Shown here piece after piece: positions 37,769 to 46,563 of a stretch of DNA of 64,000 nucleotides (position 1 is its first letter; each line of letters begins with the position of its first letter). Both the position numbers and the translations under genes were made by a program. The notes below the pieces were generated by a model, which ran no database searches, had not been told where the DNA came from, and saw nothing but the letters and a program-made list of their open reading frames with translations. The DNA is taken from contig NZ_JAFIBW010000001.1 of the NCBI RefSeq assembly GCF_017833295.1, positions 3,933,501-3,997,500 on the forward strand, given 5' to 3'. The stretch is from Methylobacterium sp. PvR107. Lineage in GTDB: Bacteria > Pseudomonadota > Alphaproteobacteria > Rhizobiales > Beijerinckiaceae.

Positions 37769-38611
37769 ATGAGCCAGCATCCCGCGATCAGTCCCGGTCG
37801 CAACGCGGTCGTCACCGGTGCTGCGAGCGGGATCGGGCTTGCCGCCGCGCAGGCCTTCGCCCGGGCCGGCATGAACGTCTGGCTCGTCGATCTGCCGGGA
37901 CCCGCTCTGGACGCAGCCCGTGCCGCCGTGGCCGAACTCGCCGCCGTCGAGGTCCGCGCGGTGCCGACCGACGTCGCGGATCGTAGAGCCATGGATGCGC
38001 TGGCGGCCTCCGTGGCCAAGGCCGGCCCGCCCGCCGTGGTGATGCTGAATGCCGGCATCGAGGCCGGCGGCACGCTGTTCTCCGACGCCGACACCTGGAC
38101 GCGGATCCTCGGCACGAATCTCGGGGGCGTGGTCAACGGCATCCACGCCTTCGCGCCGGCCATGATCGAGGGCGGCAAGCCCGGCGCGCTCATCGTCACG
38201 GGCTCGAAGCAGGGCATCACGACGCCGCCGGGCAACGCGCCCTACAACGTCTCGAAGGCAGGCGTGAAGGCCGTGACCGAGGCGCTCGCCCACGAGCTGC
38301 GCAACCGCGCGGGCTGCCAGACCACCGCCCACCTGCTTATCCCCGGCTTCGTCTACACGGGCCTGACCAAGGCCCGCGGCGTCGCCGAGAAGCCGGCCGG
38401 CGCCTGGACGCCCGAGGAGACCGTGGCCTTCATGCTGGAGCGGCTCGCCGGGCAGGATTTCTACATCCTCTGCCCCGACAACGAGACCACGCGAGCCCAG
38501 GACGCGAAGCGCATCGCCTGGGCGTCCGGCGACATCATCGAGAACAGGCCCGCCCTGTCGCGCTGGCATCCGGACTACGCGGAGGCGTTCAAGCGGTTTA
38601 TGGAGGGCTGA
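37769..38611 (+). CDS. Short-chain dehydrogenase/reductase
   Basis: 280 residues of the classical SDR fold: TGAASGIG near residue 18 for the dinucleotide, an LNAG variant (MLNAGIE) of the NNAG motif, Ser in VTGSKQGI and the catalytic YNVSK at about 162-166. An Asp (VDLPG) after the second strand favours NAD(H). A longer-than-average C-terminus (about 40 residues, with CPDNETTRAQDAKRIAWASGDI) is typical of one SDR subgroup. Substrate unknown. A half copy of a dispersed repeat lies 19 bases after its stop. Confidence 0.9.
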   Translation: MSQHPAISPGRNAVVTGAASGIGLAAAQAFARAGMNVWLVDLPGPALDAARAAVAELAAVEVRAVPTDVADRRAMDALAASVAKAGPPAVVMLNAGIEAGGTLFSDADTWTRILGTNLGGVVNGIHAFAPAMIEGGKPGALIVTGSKQGITTPPGNAPYNVSKAGVKAVTEALAHELRNRAGCQTTAHLLIPGFVYTGLTKARGVAEKPAGAWTPEETVAFMLERLAGQDFYILCPDNETTRAQDAKRIAWASGDIIENRPALSRWHPDYAEAFKRFMEG

Positions 38612-38629
38612 CCCATTCGGCGTGGCGCG

Positions 38630-38664
38630 GCCCTGGGTTGCTTCGCTGCGCGCGCAAGGACGGA
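38630..38664. repeat. Half copy of dispersed repeat, family 2
   Basis: CCCTGGGTTGCTTCGCTGCGCGCGCAAGGACGG matches one arm (CTGGATTGCT-CGCTCCACTCGCAACGACG) of the full repeat at 45.9 kb. Confidence 0.5.
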
Positions 38665-38766
38665 GCGTGACGCCATCGGGTTGACCGGACCTGTCGCAGC
38701 CTCGACCCGATCCGGGCAGCGCTGACCTGCGCCCCTCGTCTGGCGAAGCCCTTGCACCCAGGTTAG

Positions 38767-40293
38767 GTGAGTGCGACGCAGCAACCGCACGAGTCAGCGC
38801 ACGCCAACCGGGAGCCGCTCTTGGCCACGATCATCCCCGTCGCCTCCTTCGACTGCGTCGTGTTCGGCGCGACCGGCGATCTGACCGCGCGAAAGCTTCT
38901 GCCGGCCCTGTTCTACCGCTTCCGGGACGGCCAGATCCCCGAGACCAGCCGGATCATCGGCGCCTCGCGCTCGGAACTGTCCCTCGATGCCTTCCGCGAG
39001 CATGCCCGCGACGCGCTGAAGCGCTTCGTGCCCGCTTCCGACCTGACCGAGGACGCCCTCGCCCGATTCCTCGACCATGTGGATTACGTCGCGGTCGACG
39101 GCGCGGGCGAGAGCGGCTGGGACGACCTCGTGGCCAAGCTCGACGAGCGGCCCGGGCAGGTCCGACCCTACTATCTGGCGACCTCACCCGACCTCTACGG
39201 CTCGATCTGCCGCAACCTCGCCACCCACGGGCTCGTGGGCGAGAAGTCCCGCGTCGTGCTGGAGAAGCCGATCGGCAAGGACCTGAAGTCGGCCCGCGCC
39301 ATCAACGACGCGGTCGGTGAGGTCTTCCCCGAGTCGCAGATCTTCCGCATCGACCACTATCTCGGCAAGGAGACGGTGCAGAATCTGCTCTCGCTCCGCT
39401 TCGCCAACACCATCTTCGAGCGGCTCTGGACCTCGGACGTGATCGACCACGTCCAGATCACGGTCGCCGAGACGGTGGGGGTCGAGGGCCGGGCCGGCTA
39501 CTACGACACGTCGGGCGCCATGCGCGACATGCTGCAGAACCACATCCTGCAGCTGCTCTGCCTCACCGCCATGGAAAGCCCGCTCAATCTCGAGGCGAAC
39601 TCGGTCCGCGACGAGAAGCTGAAGGTGCTGCGCGCCCTCAAGCCGATCACCACGCACGACATCCAGAGCGCGACGGTGCGCGGCCAGTACGTGGCGGGCG
39701 CCGTCGACGGCAAGCCCGTGGACGGCTACCTCGCCGAGCTCGGCCACGAGAGCCGGACCGAGACCTTCGTGGCCATGAAGGTCGAGATCCAGTCGGGGCG
39801 CTGGGCCGGCGTGCCGTTCTACCTGCGCACCGGCAAGCGCCTGCCCCAGAAGCTCTCCGAGATCGTGGTGCAGTTCCGCGCCTCGCCGTTCTCGATCTTC
39901 CCCGAGGAGGCCTTCGGCCGCGAGCCGAACCGCCTCGTGATCCGCCTGCAGCCGCAGGAAGGCATGAAGCTCGAGGTGATGACCAAGGATCCGGGGCCCG
40001 GCGGCCTGCGCCTGCGCCCGACCGATCTCGACATCTCCTTCGAGGAGACCTTCAAGCAGCGCTATCCCGACGCCTATGAGCGCCTGCTGATGGACGTGGT
40101 CCGCGGCAACGCCACCCTGTTCATGCGCCGCGACGAGGTCGAAGCCGCCTGGGCCTGGGCCGACGGCGTGCTCAAGGCCTGGGCCGACCGGCCCGAGGCG
40201 CCGCGGCCGTATCCGGCCGGGAGCTGGGGGCCGACCGCCGCCATCGCGCTGATCGAGCGCGACGGTCGGACCTGGCACGAGGAATTGCGGTAG
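38767..40293 (+). CDS. zwf: Glucose-6-phosphate 1-dehydrogenase
   Basis: 508 residues from a GTG. VVFGATGDLTARKLLPALF is the nucleotide-binding start; RIDHYLGKETVQN is the active-site signature with the catalytic His region; YDTSGAMRDMLQNH and YLRTGKRLP follow in order. Makes 6-phosphogluconolactone and NAD(P)H for the oxidative pentose phosphate or Entner-Doudoroff route. The N-terminal 20 residues before ATIIP are not conserved, so a TTG at about 38821 is an alternative start. pgl and gnd/edd are not adjacent. Confidence 0.96.
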   Translation: MSATQQPHESAHANREPLLATIIPVASFDCVVFGATGDLTARKLLPALFYRFRDGQIPETSRIIGASRSELSLDAFREHARDALKRFVPASDLTEDALARFLDHVDYVAVDGAGESGWDDLVAKLDERPGQVRPYYLATSPDLYGSICRNLATHGLVGEKSRVVLEKPIGKDLKSARAINDAVGEVFPESQIFRIDHYLGKETVQNLLSLRFANTIFERLWTSDVIDHVQITVAETVGVEGRAGYYDTSGAMRDMLQNHILQLLCLTAMESPLNLEANSVRDEKLKVLRALKPITTHDIQSATVRGQYVAGAVDGKPVDGYLAELGHESRTETFVAMKVEIQSGRWAGVPFYLRTGKRLPQKLSEIVVQFRASPFSIFPEEAFGREPNRLVIRLQPQEGMKLEVMTKDPGPGGLRLRPTDLDISFEETFKQRYPDAYERLLMDVVRGNATLFMRRDEVEAAWAWADGVLKAWADRPEAPRPYPAGSWGPTAAIALIERDGRTWHEELR

Positions 40294-40414
40294 CGCCACG
40301 CGCCGGCTTACGGCCAAGCTGCCTTGATGCGGTCAAGCCCGATGTGAAGACTGTCTCTGCCGCCGATCACTGCCCCGCGAGAGGGTGGATCCGGTCTGCA
40401 CGAGGGATCATCAC

Positions 40415-40612
40415 ATGCTGGACATCCATCAGGACGCCGCACGGGTCGAGCGCCGCCTGGAGCGTTCGGTCGCTGCCGCCCTGCGCGTCATCGCCGCCGC
40501 CCATGTCGAGCGGCAAGCGCCGCCGGTCTCCGCCGCGCGCCGCCGCCTGAGCGAGGTCTACGGCGCGACCCGGCTGGCGCGGCGCCTGGAACAGGAGCGC
40601 CGGACCGCCTGA
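40415..40612 (+). CDS. Small basic hypothetical protein (65 aa)
   Basis: ATG 40415 has a GAGGG site 8 bases upstream. The 65-residue Arg/Ala-rich product (LDIHQDAARVERRLERSVAAALRVI...) is predicted all-helical with no Cys, signal or membrane segment. No family recognised. It is short and its composition could arise by chance in GC-rich DNA, so reality is only moderately supported. Confidence 0.45.
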   Translation: MLDIHQDAARVERRLERSVAAALRVIAAAHVERQAPPVSAARRRLSEVYGATRLARRLEQERRTA

Positions 40613-40638
40613 GCGCGCTCGGCGAAGGGACGACGGGA

Positions 40639-42363
40639 TCACACGGCTGAATCCCAGGTCTCGCTGAGCGGGGCCGGCCCCCGGACCAGCCGAGCGCGCA
40701 GCACGACATCGCCCGTCGGCATCGGGTCCGGCGGGCGCCACTCGACGTAGATCCGCCATCCGCCGGTCTGCGGCACGAAGTTGGCCACCGGCTCGTGCAT
40801 CGTGCCGGCGCTGGCCGAGACCTCCGCGGCGACGTCGTCGTCGGGGCCTTTTGGCAGGCCTGGGCCCTCGAAATCGATCACGCAGAGCCGCCGCTGCGGG
40901 TTCGGCGGGTTGGTCGGGCGCAGGCGTTCCGCCGAGCCGAAGCGCGTGGAGGTGACCCTCGCGAGGGCGGTCTCGGGGATCGCCGTCACCGGCTCCGCTC
41001 CGACCGTGGTCAGGCCGTAGGCGAGCCGCAGCGGGGTACCGGGCTGCGCCGGAGCCGCCGGCACGAAGGCCGCGACGATGTTGTCGGCGTATTCTTCGCC
41101 GGAGGGGATCTCGTAGAGCTGCACCGCGCCCGCCGCGAAGGCACTGTCCGCACGATCGGTCGCGACCCACAGGCCGGGCCGGGCCTCCTGGCGCGCCTCC
41201 ACGTCGAGATAGGCCTCAAACCGTCGCTCGCGCTGCAGCAGCCCGAAACCCGCCAGCGGCTTGGCCGCGAAGGCGGAGATCTGCGGCTGGCTGCGGCCGT
41301 TGACCAGAGGCCGCCAGAGGCGATCGACCCGCGCTGGATCGCCCCCGGCTGCGACGCAGAGCCCATCGGAATCGTGCACCTGCGGTCGGAAGTCGTCGAA
41401 CGGCTTCGCGCCCCGGGCGCCGGGTCCGTTCTGGCCGTGCAGGAACATGCTGGTGAGCGGCGCCAGGCCGAGCTTCGCGAGCGGGCGACGCGGATGGAGC
41501 GCCGCGGTCACAGTGATCCGGGCCGGATCGCCGGGGGCGATCTCGAACCGGTAGGCGCCGGCCAGGCTCGGACTGTCGAGGATGGAAAGCACCGTCAGGG
41601 TGCGTGCCTCGGGCTGCGGCTCGCAGATCCAGTGGGCGATGAAGTCGGGAAATTCCTCGCCCTCCGGGGCTCCGGTGCCGATCGCGAGCCCGCGGGCGGA
41701 GAGGCCGTATTCCTGGTTCGCCGCCCGCAACCGGAAATAGGAGGCGCCGAGGAAGACCAGGAACTCCTCCTGGAAGCCCTTCGGACGCCACGAGGGCGTG
41801 TCCGGGAAGGCGTAGTGCAGGCGGAAGCCCGCGAAGCCGAGATCCGGCGCGAAATTCTGGCCGGCGAGCCGCCGGCCGAGGTCGAACAGCCGGCTCTCGT
41901 AGGGGATCGGGCGTGCCGGCCCGCTCAGGGGTTGGAGGTGGAGCGCCACGCGCTTGCGCTGCAGGAAGCCGCGGTGGAAGAACTGCGCGCTGAAGTTCCG
42001 GCCGAGGTGCAGGCTCTCGCCCGACCGGAACGTGATCGCCCGGTAGCCGTCGTAATCGAGGGCCGCGAGCGCGGGCGGCAGATCCTCGGGCGGTGCGACG
42101 TAGGCGGCTGCGGCCAGGCGCGCCGCCTGATCGGACAGCGTCTCGAACGTCATCGCGCCACCCTGCGGCGGAAGCGCCGACCCGGCCCACGTTCTGGACC
42201 CATTCAGATCGGCCGCGCTAGGTAGAACCGTGCCGGCAGCCGCGGTCAGGACTGTTCGAAGAACGCGGCGCCGGGAGGGGGGATTGATCCGTTCGGCTTC
42301 CGGCGGCCCGTGCGGCCGGGTCGGCTCCGTGTCCTCACCCCGCACATCGGTATTCACGGTCAT
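40639..42363 (-). CDS. Periplasmic glucan biosynthesis protein, OpgG/OpgD (MdoG) family
   Basis: 574 residues from ATG 42363. SRRRVLRTVLTAAAGTVLPSAADL at about 30-53 is a twin-arginine signal, the feature that separates OpgD from Sec-exported OpgG in E. coli. The mature part begins FETLSDQAARLAAAAYVAPPEDLPPALAALDYDGYRAITFR and continues with the beta-sandwich landmarks GRNFSAQFFHRG, TSMFLHGQNGPG and HDSDGL. Role: branching or backbone shaping of osmoregulated periplasmic glucans made by OpgH. Divergent from opgH with only 61 bp between start codons, so expression is probably coordinated from a shared region. Confidence 0.92.
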   Translation of the reverse strand: MTVNTDVRGEDTEPTRPHGPPEAERINPPSRRRVLRTVLTAAAGTVLPSAADLNGSRTWAGSALPPQGGAMTFETLSDQAARLAAAAYVAPPEDLPPALAALDYDGYRAITFRSGESLHLGRNFSAQFFHRGFLQRKRVALHLQPLSGPARPIPYESRLFDLGRRLAGQNFAPDLGFAGFRLHYAFPDTPSWRPKGFQEEFLVFLGASYFRLRAANQEYGLSARGLAIGTGAPEGEEFPDFIAHWICEPQPEARTLTVLSILDSPSLAGAYRFEIAPGDPARITVTAALHPRRPLAKLGLAPLTSMFLHGQNGPGARGAKPFDDFRPQVHDSDGLCVAAGGDPARVDRLWRPLVNGRSQPQISAFAAKPLAGFGLLQRERRFEAYLDVEARQEARPGLWVATDRADSAFAAGAVQLYEIPSGEEYADNIVAAFVPAAPAQPGTPLRLAYGLTTVGAEPVTAIPETALARVTSTRFGSAERLRPTNPPNPQRRLCVIDFEGPGLPKGPDDDVAAEVSASAGTMHEPVANFVPQTGGWRIYVEWRPPDPMPTGDVVLRARLVRGPAPLSETWDSAV

Positions 42364-42424
42364 CGGTTCCCGGCCTCGCGCGGCTGGGCGGCCGGCAGCC
42401 TTCCACGGTCGAGTTCCTCGCGCC

Positions 42425-44356
42425 ATGTCCTCACGCGTCACCTCCTCCGCCGAGCGGCCGCATCGGAACGCAGGCCCGGTCACATCCGATCCGTCGGCCG
42501 CGGTTCCGCATCACGAGGTCTGGACGGATTCGCGACCGGCGCGCGTACTCCGGGTCCGACGCCTCGCCCTGGCGGTACCGAGCCTTGTCACGGCTGGCGG
42601 TCTCGCATGGCTCGCCGCGCTCGCCTACCCGGCGGGTGTCAGCCCGCTCGCCTGGGCGGTGCTGGTGCTGTTCAGCCTCGTCATGGGCTGGCAGGCCTTT
42701 GTTGCCTGCCAATACGTCTACGGGCTCATCGCCGGCGTCCTGGGAGACCGGGCCAAGTCGACGCTGGAGCTTCGCTCCGAGCAGGCCGACCCCGCGATCG
42801 CGGGAGCCGGACGCACCGCCGCCGTGGTGGCGATCCACGCCGAGGACGCGGTGGCGGTGTTCGCCCGCCTGCGGGTGATGGCGCGCTCGCTGGCCCACGC
42901 CGACGCGCAGGGCATCGACATCTTCGTTCTCTCCGACACGCGGGACGGCGCGATCGCTGCCGTCGAGGAGCACGAATTCGCCCGCATCCAGGCCTGGGCG
43001 GCGGCCGACCCGGTCCTGCCGAGGATCCGCTACCGGCGCCGAACCGAGAATGTCGGCCGCAAGGCCGGCAACATCGGCGAGTTCTGCCGGAGCTACGGCG
43101 CCGAGTACGCCTTCATGATCGTCCTCGACGCGGACAGCCTGATGACGGGCGCCGCGATGACCCGGCTCGTGCGTCTGATGCAGGAGAGCCCCCGCACCGG
43201 CCTGATCCAGACCGTGTCGTACGCGGCGGGCCGGGACACACTGTTCGCCCGCATCCAGCAATTCGCCGTCCGCCTCTACGCGCCGCTGGCTTTGCGCTGC
43301 CTGGAGACTTGGCAGGGGCCGGAGGGCAGTTACTGGGGCCACAATGCGATCCTGCGGATCGAGGCCTTCGCGGCGAACGCGCAGCTTCCCAAGCTCCCGG
43401 GGCGGGAGCCGCTCGGCGGTGAGATCCTGTGCCACGACATCGTCGAGGGCGCCCTGATGGTCCGCGCCGGCTGGGAGGTGCGGCTGCTGCCCGAGCTGGG
43501 CGGTACCTGGGAAGAGATGCCCACGAATCTCGTCGACCTGCTCGGCCGCGAGCGGCGCTGGTGCCAGGGCAACCTCCAGCACCTGCGGGTGCTGCCCTGG
43601 ACGGGACTCCGCGCCGCGAGCCGCTGGCATCTCCTTGTCGGCATCCTCTCCTACGGGATGATGCCCCTCTGGATCGCTTTCGTCGGGCTGGCCGCCTGGC
43701 AGGCTGCGCGGACCGGCGATCTCGGCCTGCTCGCCTACGGGTTGACCGGACAAGGCGGGGCGGCTCATGCGCTGGCGATCCTCAGCGTCGCCGTGCTGGC
43801 GCTGCCGAAGCTCCTGAGCCTTGGCCACGTCCTGGCGGCGCCAGAGCGCCGGGCTGCCTTCGGCGGGACCCGGGCGCTGCTGGCGAGCGCCGTCCTAGAG
43901 CAGGCCGTGTGGGTTGTCCTGTGGCCGGTCCTGACCCTGTTCACCGCCGGCGCCGTGGTCTCGACCTTCCTGGGCCGGGTGGTGCGCTGGGAAACGCAGG
44001 ATCGGGATGACCGGCAGGTCTCCTGGGCGGAGGCCTTCCGGCTTCAGGCCGACGCCGTGGTGGTCGGAGCCCTGATCGGCTTCGCTCTGGTCCTCGCCGG
44101 CAATGTCTGGCTGACGCTCTGGATGGCGCCGCTCGCCGTGGCCCTGATCACCAGCCCGGCCCAGAGCGTCTGGACCAGCCGCGCCGATCTCGGCCGCGCC
44201 GCGCGGGCTCGGGGCCTGTTCCTCACCGCCGACGACACCGCACAGGCGCCCGAACTGGCCGAACTCGCCCAGATTCGCGGGCTGCCCGCCGCGCCGGCCC
44301 CGCTCCGCCTGGCCCCGCGCGAGCCGGCCATCTGGCTCGCTGCCGACGAGGCCTGA
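42425..44356 (+). CDS. opgH: Glucans biosynthesis glucosyltransferase H
   Basis: 643 residues from ATG 42425 (earlier in-frame ATG codons overlap the divergent gene). Multi-pass inner membrane GT2 glycosyltransferase: two N-terminal membrane segments (about 48-90), the catalytic domain with VLSDTRD, LDADSLM (metal-binding DAD), ILCHDIVEGALM (catalytic Asp) and LLGRERRWCQGNLQH (the RW-QGN motif), then about five C-terminal membrane segments and a cytoplasmic tail. Polymerises UDP-glucose into beta-1,2-glucan and exports it. Shorter N-terminus than E. coli OpgH. Confidence 0.94.
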   Translation: MSSRVTSSAERPHRNAGPVTSDPSAAVPHHEVWTDSRPARVLRVRRLALAVPSLVTAGGLAWLAALAYPAGVSPLAWAVLVLFSLVMGWQAFVACQYVYGLIAGVLGDRAKSTLELRSEQADPAIAGAGRTAAVVAIHAEDAVAVFARLRVMARSLAHADAQGIDIFVLSDTRDGAIAAVEEHEFARIQAWAAADPVLPRIRYRRRTENVGRKAGNIGEFCRSYGAEYAFMIVLDADSLMTGAAMTRLVRLMQESPRTGLIQTVSYAAGRDTLFARIQQFAVRLYAPLALRCLETWQGPEGSYWGHNAILRIEAFAANAQLPKLPGREPLGGEILCHDIVEGALMVRAGWEVRLLPELGGTWEEMPTNLVDLLGRERRWCQGNLQHLRVLPWTGLRAASRWHLLVGILSYGMMPLWIAFVGLAAWQAARTGDLGLLAYGLTGQGGAAHALAILSVAVLALPKLLSLGHVLAAPERRAAFGGTRALLASAVLEQAVWVVLWPVLTLFTAGAVVSTFLGRVVRWETQDRDDRQVSWAEAFRLQADAVVVGALIGFALVLAGNVWLTLWMAPLAVALITSPAQSVWTSRADLGRAARARGLFLTADDTAQAPELAELAQIRGLPAAPAPLRLAPREPAIWLAADEA

Positions 44357-44368
44357 CACGGCCCCGCT

Positions 44369-44486
44369 TCGTCCTTCCGGGTTGCCGCAGGCGAGCCTGG
44401 AACCCAGAGCCGCGCTCGGAGCGAGGTACTGGCGCCGCGGTGCGTCTGGATCCCGGGTTCGGCTGCGCGGCCCCGGGCTGACGCGG
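44369..44486. repeat. Dispersed imperfect palindrome, family 1, copy E
   Basis: CGTCCTTCCGGGTTGCCGCAGGCGAGCCTGGAACCCAGAG ... GTCTGGATCCCGGGTTCGGCTGCGCGGCCCCGGGCTGACGCGG. It begins 13 bases after the opgH stop. The rest of the 443-bp gap to the next gene shows no gene. Confidence 0.7.
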
Positions 44487-44799
44487 TGAGACGGCAGCCA
44501 CGTCTCCGCGCGGTAAGGCTGCAAGCGGCAAGGCTGCAAACGCGCCTTCGCGCTGCCCGCCGAACCGGGCGCGGCACGGGTCGCGATCGTCAGGGCCCAC
44601 GGCACGCATCCCCACTCTTATGGCCAAGCTGCCACAGTGTTGCCATCGAGTCACGGGCGGGCGGAACCGCCTGGACGGGTCGGTTTCAGGCTTGGTTTTA
44701 GGGCACGAGCGTTTACCCAATGGCGACGATCGGCACGGCATCGTGCCCCGGTATTCGCCGCGTTCCCGCCATATTCCGCGCCTGCCCCGAGAGGCTTTG

Positions 44800-45465
44800 A
44801 TGCGTCGTTTTCTTCCCGCCCTGATCGGGCTTTTTGGCGCGGCCGCGTGCGCCGCGCCGGCTCTGGCTTACGAGATCGACCCGCTGACGCGCCAGCCGCT
44901 GAACGACGCGCTCACCGTGCGGGTGCGCCCGCAGGCCGTCGAGACCGTCGCGGTGCCGGTGGCCAACGCCTCGCTCAACGCCGCCGACCCGCTGAGCGCC
45001 GATGCCGCGGTGCCGCAGATGTCGGCAATCCCGCGGGAGACCGTGGCCTATAACGGCCCCTACGGCGCCGGCACGATCGTCGTGTCGACGGCCGAGCGGC
45101 GGCTCTACTACGTGCTAGGCGGCGGTCAGGCCCTGCGCTATGGCGTCGGCGTCGGCCGGCCGGGCTTTACCTGGGGCGGCGTGCAGACCATCACGATGAA
45201 GCGCGAATGGCCGGATTGGCGTCCGCCATCGACCATGCTGAAGCGCCGGCCTGACCTGCCACGCTACATGAAGGGCGGTCTTGAGAACCCGCTCGGCGCC
45301 CGGGCGATGTATCTCGGCGGCTCGATCTACCGGATTCACGGCTCCAACGAGCCGGAGACGATCGGCACCGCCGTGTCGTCGGGCTGCATCCGCATGACCA
45401 ACGAGGACGTGATGGATCTCTACACCCACGCCAAGGTGGGCACGAAGGTCATCGTCCAGCGCTGA
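44800..45465 (+). CDS. Exported L,D-transpeptidase, ErfK/YkuD type
   Basis: 221 residues from ATG 44800 (CCCGAGAGG upstream). Signal peptide 1-23 (MRRFLPALIGLFGAAACAAPALA). After a linker, the YkuD domain (about 92-221) has GTIVVSTAERRLYYVLGGGQALRYGVGVG, the His180 in IYRIHGSNEP and nucleophile Cys196 in SSGCIRM. Small single-domain LDT, likely for attachment of envelope proteins to, or 3-3 cross-linking of, peptidoglycan. Ends before a strong bidirectional terminator. Confidence 0.93.
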   Translation: MRRFLPALIGLFGAAACAAPALAYEIDPLTRQPLNDALTVRVRPQAVETVAVPVANASLNAADPLSADAAVPQMSAIPRETVAYNGPYGAGTIVVSTAERRLYYVLGGGQALRYGVGVGRPGFTWGGVQTITMKREWPDWRPPSTMLKRRPDLPRYMKGGLENPLGARAMYLGGSIYRIHGSNEPETIGTAVSSGCIRMTNEDVMDLYTHAKVGTKVIVQR

Positions 45466-45486
45466 TGGTCTTCCGGATTTGACGGG

Positions 45487-45510
45487 AGGGCCGGCCGCGA
45501 GGCCGGCCCT
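45487..45510. terminator. Bidirectional hairpin terminator
   Basis: Perfect 10-bp stem AGGGCCGGCC / GGCCGGCCCT with loop GCGA, between the convergent L,D-transpeptidase (stop 45465) and cupin (stop 45518) genes. T-run is weak (TTCTG). Confidence 0.7.
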
Positions 45511-45517
45511 TCTGCGT

Positions 45518-45844
45518 TCAGGCGGCGGGCAGGGTCACCAGCGTATCCGGGCGCTTCACCTCGATCTCGATGAACGCGATCGGATGGTCGGACCCGTTCA
45601 TCACGTCGTGCCGGATGCCCGCGGGACGCATGTAGGATTGCCCGGCCGCGAGCGCCGTCTCGCTGACCGCCGCGCCGTCATGGACACGCAGGATCCCGTC
45701 CACCAGCATCACCACGAAATACGGCCAGCCGTGCTCGTGCCAGCCGGTCACGGCGCCGGGCGGGAAGTCCCAGCGTGTGATGCGCACGGTGGCGTCGTCC
45801 TGCTGGACGGTGGGCGTGGCGGGTATGGTGCAGGCGAAGGCCAT
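45518..45844 (-). CDS. Single-domain cupin protein
   Basis: 108 residues. Cupin motif 1 is PPGAVTGWHEHGWPYFVVMLVDG (two His and a Tyr in place of the usual Glu/His spacing), motif 2 GQSYMRPAGIRHDVMNGSD with the third His. A metal site is therefore likely. Such minimal cupins bind small molecules or act as sugar/amino-acid-derived enzymes; the substrate is not evident. Start 45844 chosen at the conserved beginning; longer in-frame upstream sequence runs into a dispersed repeat. Confidence 0.85.
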   Translation of the reverse strand: MAFACTIPATPTVQQDDATVRITRWDFPPGAVTGWHEHGWPYFVVMLVDGILRVHDGAAVSETALAAGQSYMRPAGIRHDVMNGSDHPIAFIEIEVKRPDTLVTLPAA

Positions 45845-45933
45845 GGGGGCTCCGAAGGTGGTGGGCGACTCGACGCGCCCGCGCCGACGCGATGCAAGCC
45901 TCTGGCCTTCGCCAAGTTGCAAATCGACCCGCG

Positions 45934-46024
45934 CCGTCATCGCGAGCGCAGCGAAGCGACCCAGGGAGGCGCGACCTCTGAGATCGTGGCGCCGCTGGAT
46001 TGCTCCGCTCCACTCGCAACGACG
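45934..46024. repeat. Dispersed palindromic repeat, family 2
   Basis: CGTCATCGCGAGCGCAGCGAAGCGACCCAGGG and CGCTGGATTGCTCCGCTCCACTCGCAACGACG are imperfect inverted ends of one element, in the gap between the cupin and DUF971 genes. This 'GTCATTGCGAGCGCAGCGAAGC' type is common in rhizobial-group genomes. Confidence 0.75.
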
Positions 46025-46059
46025 CGGCTTGGGGCCAGAGTAAGCTGGAGCGGCTGCCC

Positions 46060-46482
46060 TCAGTGGCACCCGCAGGAGCCCGAGCCGCAGCCCCCGCCCT
46101 GCTTCACCGAGGCGGTGCGCGCGGTCTCGCGGTCCAGCCCGCGCTCGGCGAGTTCGGTGAGGTAGGTGGTCCAGCGGGTCTCGTACTCGCGTCCCAGCGT
46201 GTGGAGGTAGCCCCAGCCGTAGATGCCGGTGTCGTGCATGTCGTCGAAGCCGAGCTTCACCGCGTAATTGCCGACCGGCTGCACCGCCAGGATCGCCACG
46301 GCGCGCTTGCCGCCGATCACCTTCCGCTCCAGCGGCGAATGGCCCTGCACCTCGGCCGACGGGCTCGAGACCCGCAGGTACTCGGCCGGAAGGGCGTAGC
46401 GCGCCCCGTCCTCGAAGGCGACGTTGAGCACCCGCCGATCGGCCGACAGGCGGATCTCGGTCGGCCACAGATCCTCGGTCAC
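46060..46482 (-). CDS. DUF971 (gamma-butyrobetaine hydroxylase N-domain-like) protein with Cys-rich tail
   Basis: 140 residues from GTG 46482, which has GAGGA nine bases upstream; a GTG three codons earlier has the ribosome site touching it and is less likely. DLWPTEIRLSADRRVLNVAFEDGARYALPAEYLRV is the DUF971 start, with GNYAVKLGFDDMHDTGIYGWGYLH in the second half. The C-terminus GGGCGSGSCGCH adds three Cys and one His in the last ten residues, a likely metal-binding tail. DUF971 proteins are linked in some lineages to iron-sulphur protein assembly; here it is divergent from moaA (an Fe-S enzyme) with 81 bp between. Confidence 0.88.
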   Translation of the reverse strand: MTEDLWPTEIRLSADRRVLNVAFEDGARYALPAEYLRVSSPSAEVQGHSPLERKVIGGKRAVAILAVQPVGNYAVKLGFDDMHDTGIYGWGYLHTLGREYETRWTTYLTELAERGLDRETARTASVKQGGGCGSGSCGCH

Positions 46483-46563
46483 GGGCCACACTCCTCACGC
46501 AATCTGGGGCTGCGGCCCGGGACCTGCTTGCCCGCGACCGCTTAGGGCATCATATGCCGGACG

